Assembly (NCBI RefSeq): GCF_010183535.1
Contig: NC_071330.1
Span: 939,217-1,003,216 of the forward strand
DNA from: Caenorhabditis remanei
Taxonomy: Eukaryota; Nematoda; Chromadorea; Rhabditida; Rhabditidae
Direction of reading: 5' to 3'
DNA: 64,000 nucleotides
Shown here: positions 1 through 9,616 of the stretch, piece by piece
How positions within the stretch are numbered: position 1 is the first letter of the stretch
Layout of the letters: the number at the start of each line of letters is the position of its first letter
Position numbers and translations under genes: made by a program
The notes under the pieces: generated by a model
Database searches by the model: none
What the model was told of the DNA's origin: nothing
Seen by the model: only the letters and a program-made list of their open reading frames with translations

Positions 1-248
1 TTTAGTGAGAGCCGCAGTACAATCCATTTAGTGGCCGGGCCGTGATTCAAGGCCCGGCTGTTCACGGCCCGGCCACTTAATGGCTTGTACTGCGGCTCTC
101 ACTAAACTTACAGTGAAAATGAAAATAGATTTGAGTAGAGCTCACCGAGATCTACAATTTGACAGGTTGATCAATTACCAATTTTAATTTTGAAGCGAGT
201 TACTATAAGGCCCGCTCACGGCCCGGACTCGGCCCGATTGCAAGTATG
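1..248. mobile_element. Right part of a hAT-like palindromic MITE
   Basis: This is the right part of the element seen whole at 10054-10433. It starts at the inner hairpin (the TTTAGTGAGAGCCGCAGTAC arm at base 1 returns inverted near base 107) and ends with the terminal GCAAGTATG, followed by GAATCATT as at the other copy. The left half lies outside the window. It belongs to the same duplicated block as the adjacent srw fragment. Confidence 0.75.
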
Positions 249-362
249 GAATCATTTAATTTTATGACCAGCAGGATCCAGTTGATTTTCATAGCAGAAA
301 TGGAACGTATCGTGTCAAATTAATCTATAGTGAAATTCAACACCTTTTATAGTCAAACTCAC

Positions 363-1053
363 AAAAAACGTTCCTCCCCTAAAACAATACTCGATTGGCT
401 CATCCAGAAAACGATACCAAGGGGAAGCTCGGCAATGAAGAATGAGAGTGTCAAGCATAAAACCAATTTCGAAGTGTTCTTAGATTTTTTGGTTTCCGAA
501 GACGACTCCAACTTCTGACGCTGAATATTCGCTTTTCGTATTTCTAATATCAAAATTAAGGTAACTATTGGAAATGTAACACAAGGAATTATCTGAAACT
601 TATGTATAGCCAGTGGATTCACCGTATTGGTGTGCAAAACTCACTTTCGAAAGAAGCGATTCTGTAATCTTAATATATGTATAAGCTTTCTTGTTAGGAT
701 AATACGTGAACACCTGATTCCAATACCAGCGGAATTCGGTGGTCATATATTGAGTACATTTGTAGTCCTCATCATTCGGCACTATATTGTACTTGAAATA
801 ATCCGTAAGCTGAATGGGAAAGCATAGTAAAAAGATAAAAAGAATGATAGAAACAGCTGTTTTTGGTTTTGACAAAAATTCAATTTTTGGGTTCATTGGG
901 TACTTGATAACTATTGTTCTGATTACTGCGATACTTAAACTGAGCCATGTAGAACATCGTCTGGTTAAACTGCGAATAGAATCCATAGCATTGTTGATTA
1001 TCAATATTTTGTAATCTGTCTCTTTCGAATAGCATACCTTCATAACATTAAAA
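363..1053 (-). pseudogene. srw chemoreceptor fragment (5'-truncated copy)
   Basis: Two exons of a serpentine receptor class W gene remain: 1053-645 and 592-363. The first encodes the region from before the RRCSTWLSLSIAVIRT motif (after TM3) to LLSK. The second begins IIPCVTFP and contains FFIAELPLGI (TM6). Splice sites and frame are intact. Similarity to the copy at 9.6-11.4 kb stops abruptly at base 1053, so TM1-2 and the start codon are missing. The last two exons would lie left of the window. The predicted protein differs from the other copy at only a few residues, so the duplication is recent. A gene lacking its first third should not make a receptor. Confidence 0.85.
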
Positions 1054-1452
1054 CTAGAAAAATATCGGGAACTTTATAAATTAATCTAAAACCCCTAAAA
1101 ACCATGAAACAGGACTTACAATTCAAAAACGTTCAAATTTGATACAACTGTGTTGAAAACGAGAATAGGGAGTTTTAGAAGCGGAAAACTGGAGTTCATT
1201 TCGGAATAAAAATGGGAGAAATGCGAGTAATTATGAATATGTAATATTGATTTGGGTGACGTGGAGAGTATGAGAGACGGAGACAAACGTAAATCATAGA
1301 ACACCCAAGATGTCTTGTGGGAATAAGTCCCCTTGCAAAAATGAGAGGCTCTAGCAACCGCGCTCCATTTTACTCAAATCTTTATAATTCTTTAAAGTGT
1401 TGGTGGGTTTATTATTTGACACAAGGTATTCGACACAATATCTTTTGGTTCA

Positions 1453-1566
1453 GTTTGAGTGAGTGAGTTTGAGTGTGTGAGTTTGAGTGTGTGAGTTTGA
1501 GTGTGTGAGTTTGAGTGTGTGAGTTTGAGTCTGTGAGTTTGAGTCTGTGAGTTTGAGTGAATGAGT
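1453..1566. repeat. 14-bp minisatellite
   Basis: About seven head-to-tail units of GAGTTTGAGTGTGT, with TC variants toward the right end. It produces a low-complexity TQTH-type reading frame on the minus strand that is not a gene. It lies in the otherwise gene-free stretch 1054-2446. Confidence 0.9.
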
Positions 1567-1862
1567 TGAACAGAGCCAAAATAGAACATCATTTTTGTAG
1601 TTGACCATTTTTTTGTAGGAACACTATCTTGAAATTTACAGGTGAAATTTGAAAGGACAATTCGTACACAGAGTACGGAGCAGGTGATCTGAGTAGACAG
1701 AGAGCGGAAAGGACACATTTGTGTAATGAGAAAAGAGAGCAGAAGATTCGGGGAAAACCCGCAGTGCACGTTAGAATAAATATACAACATCCCACCGCTT
1801 TCACGTGTCTCTTTCTGTCTTTTCTTTTTTCTTCTTTCTATTGAAACATTTATTTTTTAGTG

Positions 1863-2012
1863 TTGTTAGCACGGCACGCTTCTTACAACCGCGCTCTATT
1901 GCAACCGAAGAAAATAGTGTGCGAAATTGAGAGACTCAGAGAAAGAGGGACTTTTTTCAAGGCCATTCCGGTGGAGCGCAGTTGTTAGAATTGTGCCGAG
2001 CTAATATTTTTT
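1863..2012. repeat. Palindromic MITE, TAGCACGRCAC family
   Basis: The arms read GTTAGCACGGCAC at the left and, inverted, GTGCCGAGCTAATA at the right. Next to them are inverted stretches with ACAACYGCGCTC. The middle carries GTGCGAAATTGAGAGACTCAG. The same family appears at 3663-3857 inside the F-box gene, where the pairing is cleaner. Confidence 0.7.
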
Positions 2013-2185
2013 GTTTTTTATTAAGACACTTTCGATAAGGTGTGATGTTCGATATTTGAGAATATATTTTAAGATGTGTAGAAAAATATGGACATTCCCA
2101 TGATAATAATCAAAAAAAAACTCTGAAAAAATGCAATCCGCGAAGTTTCAGACCGAGAATGCTAGAAATTTCAAAGTGGTCAGTG

Positions 2186-2318
2186 CTGGCCGAACTTTTT
2201 TGTGTTTCTAGGCCACGGAAAGTTCTTCAAGACACAGTTTAAGAGTAGGAGCGAAACTGACGAAGAAAGAACTTTATGTGGCCTAGAAACACAAAAACAA
2301 AAAGTTCGGCCAGAGCCT
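2186..2318. repeat. Inverted repeat with about 32-bp arms
   Basis: The arm GCTGGCCGAACTTTTTTGTG at 2186 returns inverted at the right end (ending GTTCGGCCAGAGC). The arms enclose about 65 bases, and the pairing is nearly perfect. It is either a small foldback element or a strong hairpin in the promoter side of the F-box gene. Confidence 0.7.
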
Positions 2319-2446
2319 TTTTGTACTAAAAATTCGCGGCTTGCCAATTTTTTCGGAGTTTTTTGAACACACATTTTGAAACATGTTCTCCAATTCCCAA
2401 AAAAAAGTACTCGAGATTAAATTCCTTACTATTTCCAGATCCCATA

Positions 2447-4134
2447 ATGAAATACCTCAAATTCCCACTTGTCGTACAGAAGGAAATATTTGAGCACATG
2501 ATATTCGAAGAGCTGTTTCTGCTGTCACTCTGCTCAAAACGTTTCAAAAACCTGATTCATTTGGTTCAAAAGAGTCGGATCAAAAGAGTCAACACAATTA
2601 CGTATTTCTTTGCAAGGAATAAAAATTCCACGATTACTGTAAAATCGAGTAGTTCGGAGAGAATTCTGCGGATGAAGAAGAATAAGGAGAAGGAATCGGA
2701 AGAAAACAGTTCATTTTGGTGAGAAGTTTATCAAATTTTATTCAATAGACCGGCACCTTTAATCAGGGGTGGGAAATTCCGGACCGGGAAAAATTTTCCT
2801 CAGCCCGGCCCGGCTCCTGTAGAAATTTTAAATTTTTTTTTGTAAAAATTTCATTAAAAATGCACAAAATCTTGGAAGTTTAAAAAAAAGTGCTCGACTT
2901 TTTTGAATATCGATAAAAACTCAAGCGTACGAGACAATTTTGACAATTTTTATGAAAGTTTCAAACCGACTGGACCGAACCGGGATTTTCCAACACTGCT
3001 TTAATATAGCGACATGCCGGTCTATTAGAGTAAATACTAAAATTGTACTTGACTGACAGCGATGAAAGAAAACTTGTTTCAGCTTCTCGGGCAGCTCATT
3101 GATATTCGATCTGAATCATAGAGATTCCACTATGGAAACCATTCACACTCTCATCAAAAACTTCTTCGAACAAGCAGAGTACCAAATCAAATCAAGGCAC
3201 GACCTATTACCACCCAACTACCCAGACATCAAAAACAGCGAAATCGCACTACCCCGTAAAATATCACCCCACAAGTTGGATGTATTTTTCAACAATTTTC
3301 CATTACGAGAATACGTCAAAATTATCGGAAGTTTCAACGGAAATCTAGATCCGAAGTCTAAACTTTATGAAGCTGAACACTTGGAAATTGACGGTCCCCT
3401 TACTCAAGCAGACGACATTTTGTATCGATTCAAGGGACAATGTCTGTATTTGGAAAACGCCACTTTCTACGATGAAACTATTTATCATTTTCTTGAAATG
3501 TGGAAATCAGGACTTGGATTTCAAAATCTGCAGAAACTTGTCATTAATTGTGGATACCTGTTTCGATTCAAAGTCAACCAACTCAAGGAATCTGTTGGTG
3601 TAAGGACTTTGGATGAAGCGAAGGGAGCACTATTTTATGAGTGGCAGAAAAGGTTTGATTGCTATTAGCACGACACAGTTTTTACAACTGCGCTCCACCG
3701 AAATCCCTTTAAAAATGTCTCTTTTTCTCTGAGTCTCTCAATTTCGCACACCATTTTCTTCGGTTTCGAGCTTTGCACAGTTGCGCTCCATCGAAAGAGA
3801 CATTTTTCAAGGGTATTTCGGTGGAGCGCAGTTGTAAGAACTGTGTCGACCTAGTATAAATCTTTGAAAAAATCTCTGTTGAAAGCCAAAACTAAATTTC
3901 AGACTCAACATCCACCCTGTTGAATATGAGACACAATTCATTCGGACTAGGGATTATATCCAAAGGGAGCAAAATGGCCAAGTCGCATATGTATCCATTT
4001 CTGAAACATCTTTTGCTCTCGTCGTTTGGAACCCTGCTGATGAAGAACAATTTGTAGAGCTTAATGATGAACCTGAACCTCAGGGCTTAATGAATGATCC
4101 TCAGAACTTACCGTTCTTCTGGGGTTTAATATGA
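2447..4134 (+). CDS. F-box protein with FBA_2-type C-terminal domain
   Basis: Three exons, 2447-2718, 3083-3652 and 3903-4134, join in frame to 357 residues. The N-terminus (FPLVVQKEIFEHM, then LLSLCSKRFKNLI) is an F-box, which recruits SKP1-like proteins into SCF ubiquitin ligases. The rest resembles the nematode FBA_2 domain (fbxb-type), thought to bind substrates. The ATG follows a TATTTCCAG site by ten bases, which could be an SL trans-splice acceptor. An earlier in-frame TTG is not used in this model. Both introns contain palindromic repeats, and the 3' UTR would contain a hAT-like MITE. It is a paralogue of the gene nested in lonp-2. The substrate is unknown. Splice sites and the open frame argue for an intact gene. 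Confidence 0.85.
2744..3030. repeat. Nested palindromes in F-box intron 1
   Basis: The outer arms AATAGACCGGCA and (inverted) TGCCGGTCTATT enclose an inner CG-rich pair: CAGGGGTGGGAAATTCCGG at the left and the related inverted CCGGGATTTTCCAACACTG at the right. CTTTAAT flanks both ends of the inner pair, which suggests a hAT-like MITE inserted into an older palindromic element. Confidence 0.6.
3663..3857. repeat. Palindromic MITE in F-box intron 2
   Basis: The left arm TAGCACGACACAGTTTTTAC pairs with the right end (inverse of GTAAGAACTGTGTCGACCTA). Pairing continues through ACTGCGCTCCACCGAAAT to AATGTCTCTTT, about 60 bases per arm. It is of the same family as 1863-2012 and sits wholly inside the intron. 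Confidence 0.8.
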
Positions 4135-4204
4135 GTACGGGTGATGTCAGAAGGTCAATATTGCTGGACGTTTCGAAGCTGGGACGTTTTGCAACCGTTA
4201 TTTT

Positions 4205-4563
4205 CAGACTTGCAACGGGCCGGGCCGGGCCGGGCCGGGCCGGAATGAAAATTTCCAGGGCCCGGCCCGGCCCGGCTCGGCCCGGCCCGGCCCGGTCGGC
4301 CCGGAAGTTCAGTACTGAAAAAAATTCAAATTTTTTTTTCGAAAATTTCCCGATTTTTTTTGAAAAATATTTTTTAAAAACAATTTTTTGTAGGCTTCGA
4401 AGGTTTTTGAAAAATATACTTGAGGAAAAATATGAAAAATTTTCAGAAAATAAATTTTTGGACAAAAAATTGTAGTGAAAAAAGTTCAAAAATTCAAATC
4501 CGGGCCGACCGGGCCGGGCCGGGCCGGAGCTTTCTCGGCCCGGCCCGGAATCTTGCAAGTCTG
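4205..4563. mobile_element. hAT-like CG-rich MITE with 8-bp target duplication
   Basis: The element starts CAGACTTGCAACGGGCC and ends with the inverse ..TTGCAAGTCTG. It is flanked on both sides by GTTATTTT (4197-4204 and 4564-4571). Both arms are runs of GGCCGGGCC and the centre is AT-rich. It lies in the 3' UTR of the F-box gene. An 8-bp duplication and CA-starting termini are typical of hAT elements. There is no transposase inside. Confidence 0.85.
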
Positions 4564-4677
4564 GTTATTTTCAATGTTTAATGTCTCTTTCCAAAACTTC
4601 AAAATGTCCCAGTCCCGTTTAACGACTCCTCTAAACATGTCTAAATCGTACCTCTGTCATTTTGTTTTCAAATTTTG

Positions 4678-4683
4678 AATAAA
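4678..4683 (+). terminator. Candidate poly(A) signal of the F-box gene
   Basis: AATAAA lies about 545 bases past the stop codon, just after the inserted MITE. It is the first canonical hexamer I saw downstream. Confidence 0.5.
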
Positions 4684-4980
4684 TATAAGAAACGTTTGGC
4701 ATTTTTCAAACAATTTTTTAATGTTATAATTCCCAGTTGTTTCAAATTTCATTTCCCTAATTCTGTATTGAAAAAATCAGTCGTTCAAAATCAGGTCCGG
4801 GCTTCAAAAAAAGCAACAAAAACTTTTTAAAAAAACATTTATTTCAATTTTTGGAGCCGAAGTTTGGCCTTTTTCGCAAAAAATTGAAAAAATTGGGAAA
4901 AAATTGAATTTTCAATTCAACACTAAATTTCTCTACCAACAGCTATTTCATTTGAAGCATAAAGATAATTTTCAAAGTGC

Positions 4981-5852
4981 TCATTTTCCAAGCAGATTGT
5001 TAAGATGACGGATGTACCTACAAAATCTTGTTTTTCTGGAAACCCACAAATTTCAACTTACTCAATTGCTCTCCAAAGAATCTTTCGTCTTGTCGGGGCT
5101 CCATCACTGTTCTTCCACGGCAGAGCCATTCGCAGTTGGTTAAAAGCGACACGAATAACTCGGTTTGCCTCTATATGGCCGGTGGTGACCTGAAAAATTC
5201 AAAGTACAAAAATTATATCGAAAATAAGGATTTATAGCTCAAGACTGAGCGACTTTTCTCAATGTCTAGGTTACTGTAGTCAGGGCTATGGTAGTAAGCA
5301 GTACTACTATATACAGTACCGCTCAAAAGTATATTAAGTTTTGCCTTTTTCAGTAGAAAACGCCCAACTTTGAGAGTGTGTCATGGTAGTACTTATTGTC
5401 CCATCAAATAGATTTTTAAAGGATCATACAGAACTAAGATAGATCTTCATTTTTGTTGTTGTCAAATTTTTTGTACAGACACTCCCTAGCAAGTTACATA
5501 TTGACAAAGTAATTTCTCCCTCAAATTGACCCATTTCAGTGCAAAATTGTGCGATTTTTGAGCTGTTGTCTAAAAATGACCATAACTCTCTAGGGAGTGT
5601 CCGTACAAAAAAGTTGTCAACTACAAAAATGAAACTGTACTTTTGATCTGTACGATCCATTAAAAATCTACTTGATGGGACAAACACTGATACCGTAACA
5701 CTTTCTCAAAGTTGGGCGTTATCTACTGAAAAAGGCAGAACTTAATATACTTTTGAGCGGTATTGTAGACTTACCTCAAGTTGGACCGATTCAGTCTCCT
5801 GAACCACCTCATAACCCTGGTCGATCTCAGATTCCGGTGGAGTAGTCGACAT
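4981..5852 (-). CDS. Small HLH protein lacking a basic region
   Basis: Three exons, 5852-5775, 5189-5062 and 5017-4981, give 80 codons. After an acidic N-terminus (about residues 1-26, from MSTTPPESEID) comes a helix-loop-helix: helix 1 NRVIRVAFNQLRMALP, loop WKNSDGAP, helix 2 TRRKILWRAIEYIRHLNNLL, ending GK. Phases and lengths of exons 2 and 3 are identical to the neighbour at 6363-6855. Where that paralogue has ANARQKE, this one has VTTGHIE, so the residues that would contact DNA are gone. HLH proteins without a basic region (Id type) usually dimerise with and block bHLH factors. That role is an inference here. Intron 1 holds a mariner-type MITE. Too short for database-scale certainty, but frame, splice sites and paralogy agree. 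Confidence 0.75.
5314..5765. mobile_element. Tc1/mariner-type MITE with TA duplication
   Basis: Termini CAGTACCGCTCAAAAGTAT and (inverted) CAATACCGCTCAAAAGTAT are flanked by TA on each side (5312-5313, 5766-5767). The arms extend inward through AGTTGGGCG-type sequence to a copy of the widespread GTTGACAACTTTTTTGTAC hairpin. There is no open reading frame for a transposase. It lies inside intron 1 of the HLH gene. Confidence 0.8.
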
Positions 5853-6362
5853 CTTGCAAGTCGTCAGAATGAATGACTCTAACCCAAGCCTGGCTGAAGT
5901 CGTCGAGCAAGTGGGCGGAGCCTAAGCTTCTCATCGGCTCAAGGTTAATTAAATGCGCACATCTGGTGTTGTCCACGTTTGAGTGAAAGCAATCAGACTT
6001 GTGACAAGGGACAGTGCGTAGTGTAATAATAGCATGTGGTTTGGAAAAAAGTTGTTCACTCGGTAGTATTTTAGATTGTAAATCTAATTTTAAAAGAACA
6101 GAGATCTTGGATATTGCGGCTACAGTATCTAAAGCTGCGTGGTCTACGGCTCCATACTGTCATCAAGTAGCTGTCGACAAGAAGCTGTCGGTAAACGAGG
6201 AAGAACCCACTAAGAGTGGTAACCTGATACCCGGATAGAGTTTTATCCTCTTAGTTAATAAAGGGTGATGTCAGTAATAGTTTACAATGCTCGATTTCAA
6301 TTAAAAATTGATGTTTTATTTGAATAAGAACAATAAAATCAAGAAGATAATCCTCAAGACGC
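5853..6362. other. Spacer between the two HLH genes
   Basis: A plus-strand open frame at 6014-6238 begins at a weak context and matches nothing I recognise. I do not call it a gene. The stretch presumably contains the promoter of the 4981-5852 gene and the 3' end of the 6363-6855 gene. No repeat family was recognised in it. Confidence 0.4.
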
Positions 6363-6855
6363 TCATTTTCCAAGCAGATCGTTAAGACGACGAATGTGCC
6401 TAAAAATTGTTTTTTTTTAAAGAAATCCCACTTCTTTCAACTAACTCAATAGCTCTCCACAGAATCATTCGTCTTGTCGGGGCTCCATCCCTGTTCTTCC
6501 ACGGCAGAACCATTTGCAGTTGGTGAAAAGCGTCACGAATTACTCGGTTGGCCTCTTTTTGGCGGGCATTGGCCTGAAAAAGTCGAAGTACAAAAATTAC
6601 GTCAAAACAAGTATTTACAGAACATTTGGAGTTTCAAGTTACGGTACTGAACAAAAAGAATTTGCAGCAATTTAGGGAGGCGTTTATAATACAAGAAGTT
6701 TTTCAACTACAAAGATAGAGCTATGCATTTTCTGGAACACAAAAATATACAGTTCTTAAATAATTTTTGCTATTTGTGGTGCAAGTACGTATGCCTGAAA
6801 CAGAAAAATCGAGGAAAAGACTTACCTTTTTTCTCCATTCCTTATAGTCGCGCAT
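6363..6855 (-). CDS. 64-residue bHLH protein
   Basis: Exons 6855-6826, 6573-6446 and 6399-6363 give only 64 codons, almost all of it domain. A short basic start (MRDYKEWRKK, then ANARQKEANR) precedes helix 1 VIRDAFHQLQMVLP, loop WKNRDGAP and helix 2 TRRMILWRAIEHIRRLNDLL. An in-frame TAA lies two codons before the ATG, which fixes the start unless another 5' exon exists. The usual bHLH basic motif is NARERxR. Here the Glu that reads E-boxes appears as Gln, so DNA specificity may differ or be lost. It is a tandem paralogue of 4981-5852, with exon 2 the same length and 74% or more alike by eye. It is likely a transcription regulator acting as a dimer. The partner is unknown. Confidence 0.75.
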
Positions 6856-7389
6856 TTTTTAAGCCAATCTCTGCCGGGATTCCAAATCGATGAACTGAAT
6901 ATGCGTGAAGAATGAAAGGAATGGTCTCGAGAAGTCGAGTGGTTTTTGTTTTCTATTTTGTTGTTGTACAGGACAGGCTGGCAAGAGTAGAGGGGCGGTC
7001 CCTTCTTTGAACAGTACCGCCGACTTTATTTTGGAGTGTAGTCCACAGATGTTTAGGGACATGACCTTGTAACTATGCTGGATTTTCTGTCAAAGTATTA
7101 ATGAGGGAACATGAGTCACAATTGGAAATCTAATGCATTTGGATACAGCAAAATGGATAAAACAATTTTGAAAAAGTGTAATGAAAAATTGTTTCCTGGA
7201 TTTCAGTCTTGGAGCAACACTCTGCTGGTAAGGATAAACTCTTTTTTTCTCCAAGATTCAAACCAAGATACTCATACCCTGTAGTGTTTCCTCTTACAAA
7301 AATATTTATTAAATCATTTAGAACATAAGAGCCGAATAAAATGATTTTGAATTGCTAAAAGTTTAGAAGGAAAACATAAATTGTCTTGA
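6856..7389. other. Gene-free spacer
   Basis: Upstream side of the 64-residue bHLH gene and 3' side of the srw gene. A minus-strand AATAAA at 7310-7305, 80 bases past the srw stop, is a fitting poly(A) signal. I see no coding sequence or recognised repeat. Confidence 0.5.
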
Positions 7390-9301
7390 TTAGCCCACCA
7401 TTGTTACTTCAACAACCGTTGTCTGACTTTTCTGAACAGGAAAATTATTACTGGACCTGATACATACCGTATTCCCTCTTGTAACTGATATCTCTAAACT
7501 TCCGGTAGCTAACTGGCCTACATGCAAGCCAAGGGATTATCAATCGGAGCACAAAGTGTATAGGTTTATAAGAGTAAATACAGTAATACCATACTTACCT
7601 GAGAAACAAAACCACATTGGATAACAGATATTAGGCTTTTCCGATATTGAGATGACATGAACACACAAATGATCATGTGAGTTGCAGTGGTTGCGGAGAG
7701 AATAAAAGAGAAACATTTTTCGAATGCCTCCAATATGAAACTAAAAATTAATTAATGCCTTTTTGAATATATTTATCTTATTTCAAAACATTGAAAACTT
7801 ATGGATTGGAGTCGTTGGTATACAGAAGGGATAATTAATTACCTATCTTCTTTATTTGTATAAAACACTTTACAGCATTGCGAGGCATGAGGTCCCCAAT
7901 GAACACATCTGAATGTTTTTTGGGGGGCGCGTTGCGTGCGCGTCGATAAACGTAAAAATCCTTGGCAAGCATTTTTTGGCACTGTGCCAAGTTGTGCGAC
8001 GGAGCGCGTTTCCGCAACCTTGCGCATCTCACTGCTGTGTATTTGTATCTAGTAAAAATTTCACTCGCTCAATTTGTTTTTCACCTTGTTTTATCCAGTT
8101 GAAGTTTACTCCCTTTTAATGTTTTCCTCGATTAAACTCTACTCACGTGGTTTCAAGAATAATGTTAAACGTCTCGACTTTTCCAAATGTCTCACTCATA
8201 ACATGCCTATCTACTAATTTTAGTTTCCAATTGGTTTCCTCTTTCTCTACAGTGATTATTTAGTGGCTTGTTGCCCTTTATCTTAAATAAAACTACCAAA
8301 CACTGCTAGGTTGACAGTCACAAACTGAACTTACTAAAATCGTTCTTCCTCCACAAAAATGTTCGACTGACTCATCCAGAAAACAATACCAAGAGGAAGC
8401 TCGGCAATGAAGAATGGGAGTGTCAAGCATAAAACTAATTTAGAAGTGTTCTTAGATTTTTTGGTTTCCGAAGACGACTCCAACTTCTGACGCTGAATAT
8501 TAGCTTTTCGTATTTCTAATATCAAGAATAAGGTGACTACTGGGAAGGCAACACATGGAATTATCTGAAATGATTGTTTATAATTTTGCAAAGCCAATAA
8601 ATAAAAATCACTTTCGATAAAAGTGCATCTGTTATCTTATAAAATGTGTATAATTTCTTATTATTCGAAGGAAAAGATAAAGATTTCATATTTTGATAAA
8701 ATAGAAATTCAGCTTTCAATAAATCCTGCGAGCACTTGTAATGGGGATCAGTAAACTCAATTTCATATCTATAAGAATCCAAAATTTGAATAGGGAAACA
8801 AAGAAACAACACTCCGATTATAGTAAAGAACCCGGCTTTCGGTTGGGACAAGATTTCAACTTTCGGATTCATTGGGTACTTGATAACAATGGTTCGTATC
8901 ACAGCGATACTTAAACTTAGCCATGTTGAGCATCTTCTTGCAAAGTTACGAATAGTATCCAGTATATTATTGATTACAAGTATCCTATAATCTGTTTCTT
9001 TGGAATAACATACAGTCATAACCTTGAAGAAATTCACTATTTCCACATGAACATCATAAGACAGAGAACAAATATCCATAAATGCAACCGCTGCGAGCAG
9101 AATATAGATAGAAGAGGTTCTCATTGATTTTTGAGTCAAAACTATTATATGGAAGATATTTATCAAAATACAAACGGCTGCTACATGAACTCCATTTTTT
9201 TGCAAATGATCATTGACGAAGTCATAAAAGTCATCATAGAGAAAACATATGAGTTTAAGGGCCCACCCGTTATAATTAGGAAAAAAGGATTCACAAGACA
9301 T
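7390..9301 (-). CDS. srw-class chemoreceptor GPCR (intact)
   Basis: Four exons, 9301-8612, 8564-8335, 7740-7599 and 7431-7390, give 367 residues, a normal srw length. Exon 1 encodes TM1-5, with HVAAVCILINIFHIIVL (TM1), KSMRTSSIYILLAAVAFMDI (TM2) and the srw signature RRCSTWLSLSIAVIRTIVIK followed by YPMNP. Exon 2 has IIPCVAFPVVT and FFIAELPLGI (TM6). Exon 3 has THMIICVFMSSQYR (TM7 end). Exon 4 is a 14-codon tail. Members of this family are seven-pass receptors, mostly in chemosensory neurons and related to peptide receptors. The ligand is unknown. Exon lengths and phases match the two other intact srw genes here. The start is the first ATG, in the same place as MSC in the paralogues. Intron 2 (7741-8334) carries repeat sequence. 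Confidence 0.9.
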
Positions 9302-9616
9302 CCAGGTAATCTCATTGTTATCAGCAGCAATGTTGGGCTTTGGGTTTGAAGTATAAGATTTGATACTTCATTTTTTGTCAAATCGGAAAATGTGATGAAG
9401 AATAATAATTATAGGTTACATCAAAAATATGATGTTTTTGAGAAAAATGTTTTTAAACTTCAAAGTCTTAACGATCAAACATTAAACTTCAAAAAGGTAT
9501 GATGAACAAGTGATCAATCTGACATGATTTATTTAGCAAAGAAATACAAAAAGATCAATTAACTGTTCAAAGTTAAAATAAAATAGAACTTCTGGTAAAG
9601 CTGTAGAAAAGTGAAA

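Noticed and set aside
1392..1790. 132-codon frame with TQTH repeats
   Set aside because: It is produced by the 14-bp minisatellite.
4061..4558. 165-codon minus-strand frame and its plus-strand partner
   Set aside because: Both read through the GGCCGGGCC arms of a MITE (Gly/Pro/Ala/Arg repeats) and an AT-rich centre, and have no gene-like features.
5005..5193. Plus-strand 62-codon frame over the HLH exon
   Set aside because: It is the antisense shadow of HLH exon 2. The minus strand has the splice sites, the paralogue and the domain.
6014..6238. 74-codon plus-strand frame between the HLH genes
   Set aside because: It has a GTG start, composition like intergenic DNA, no acceptor or paralogue, and matches no family.
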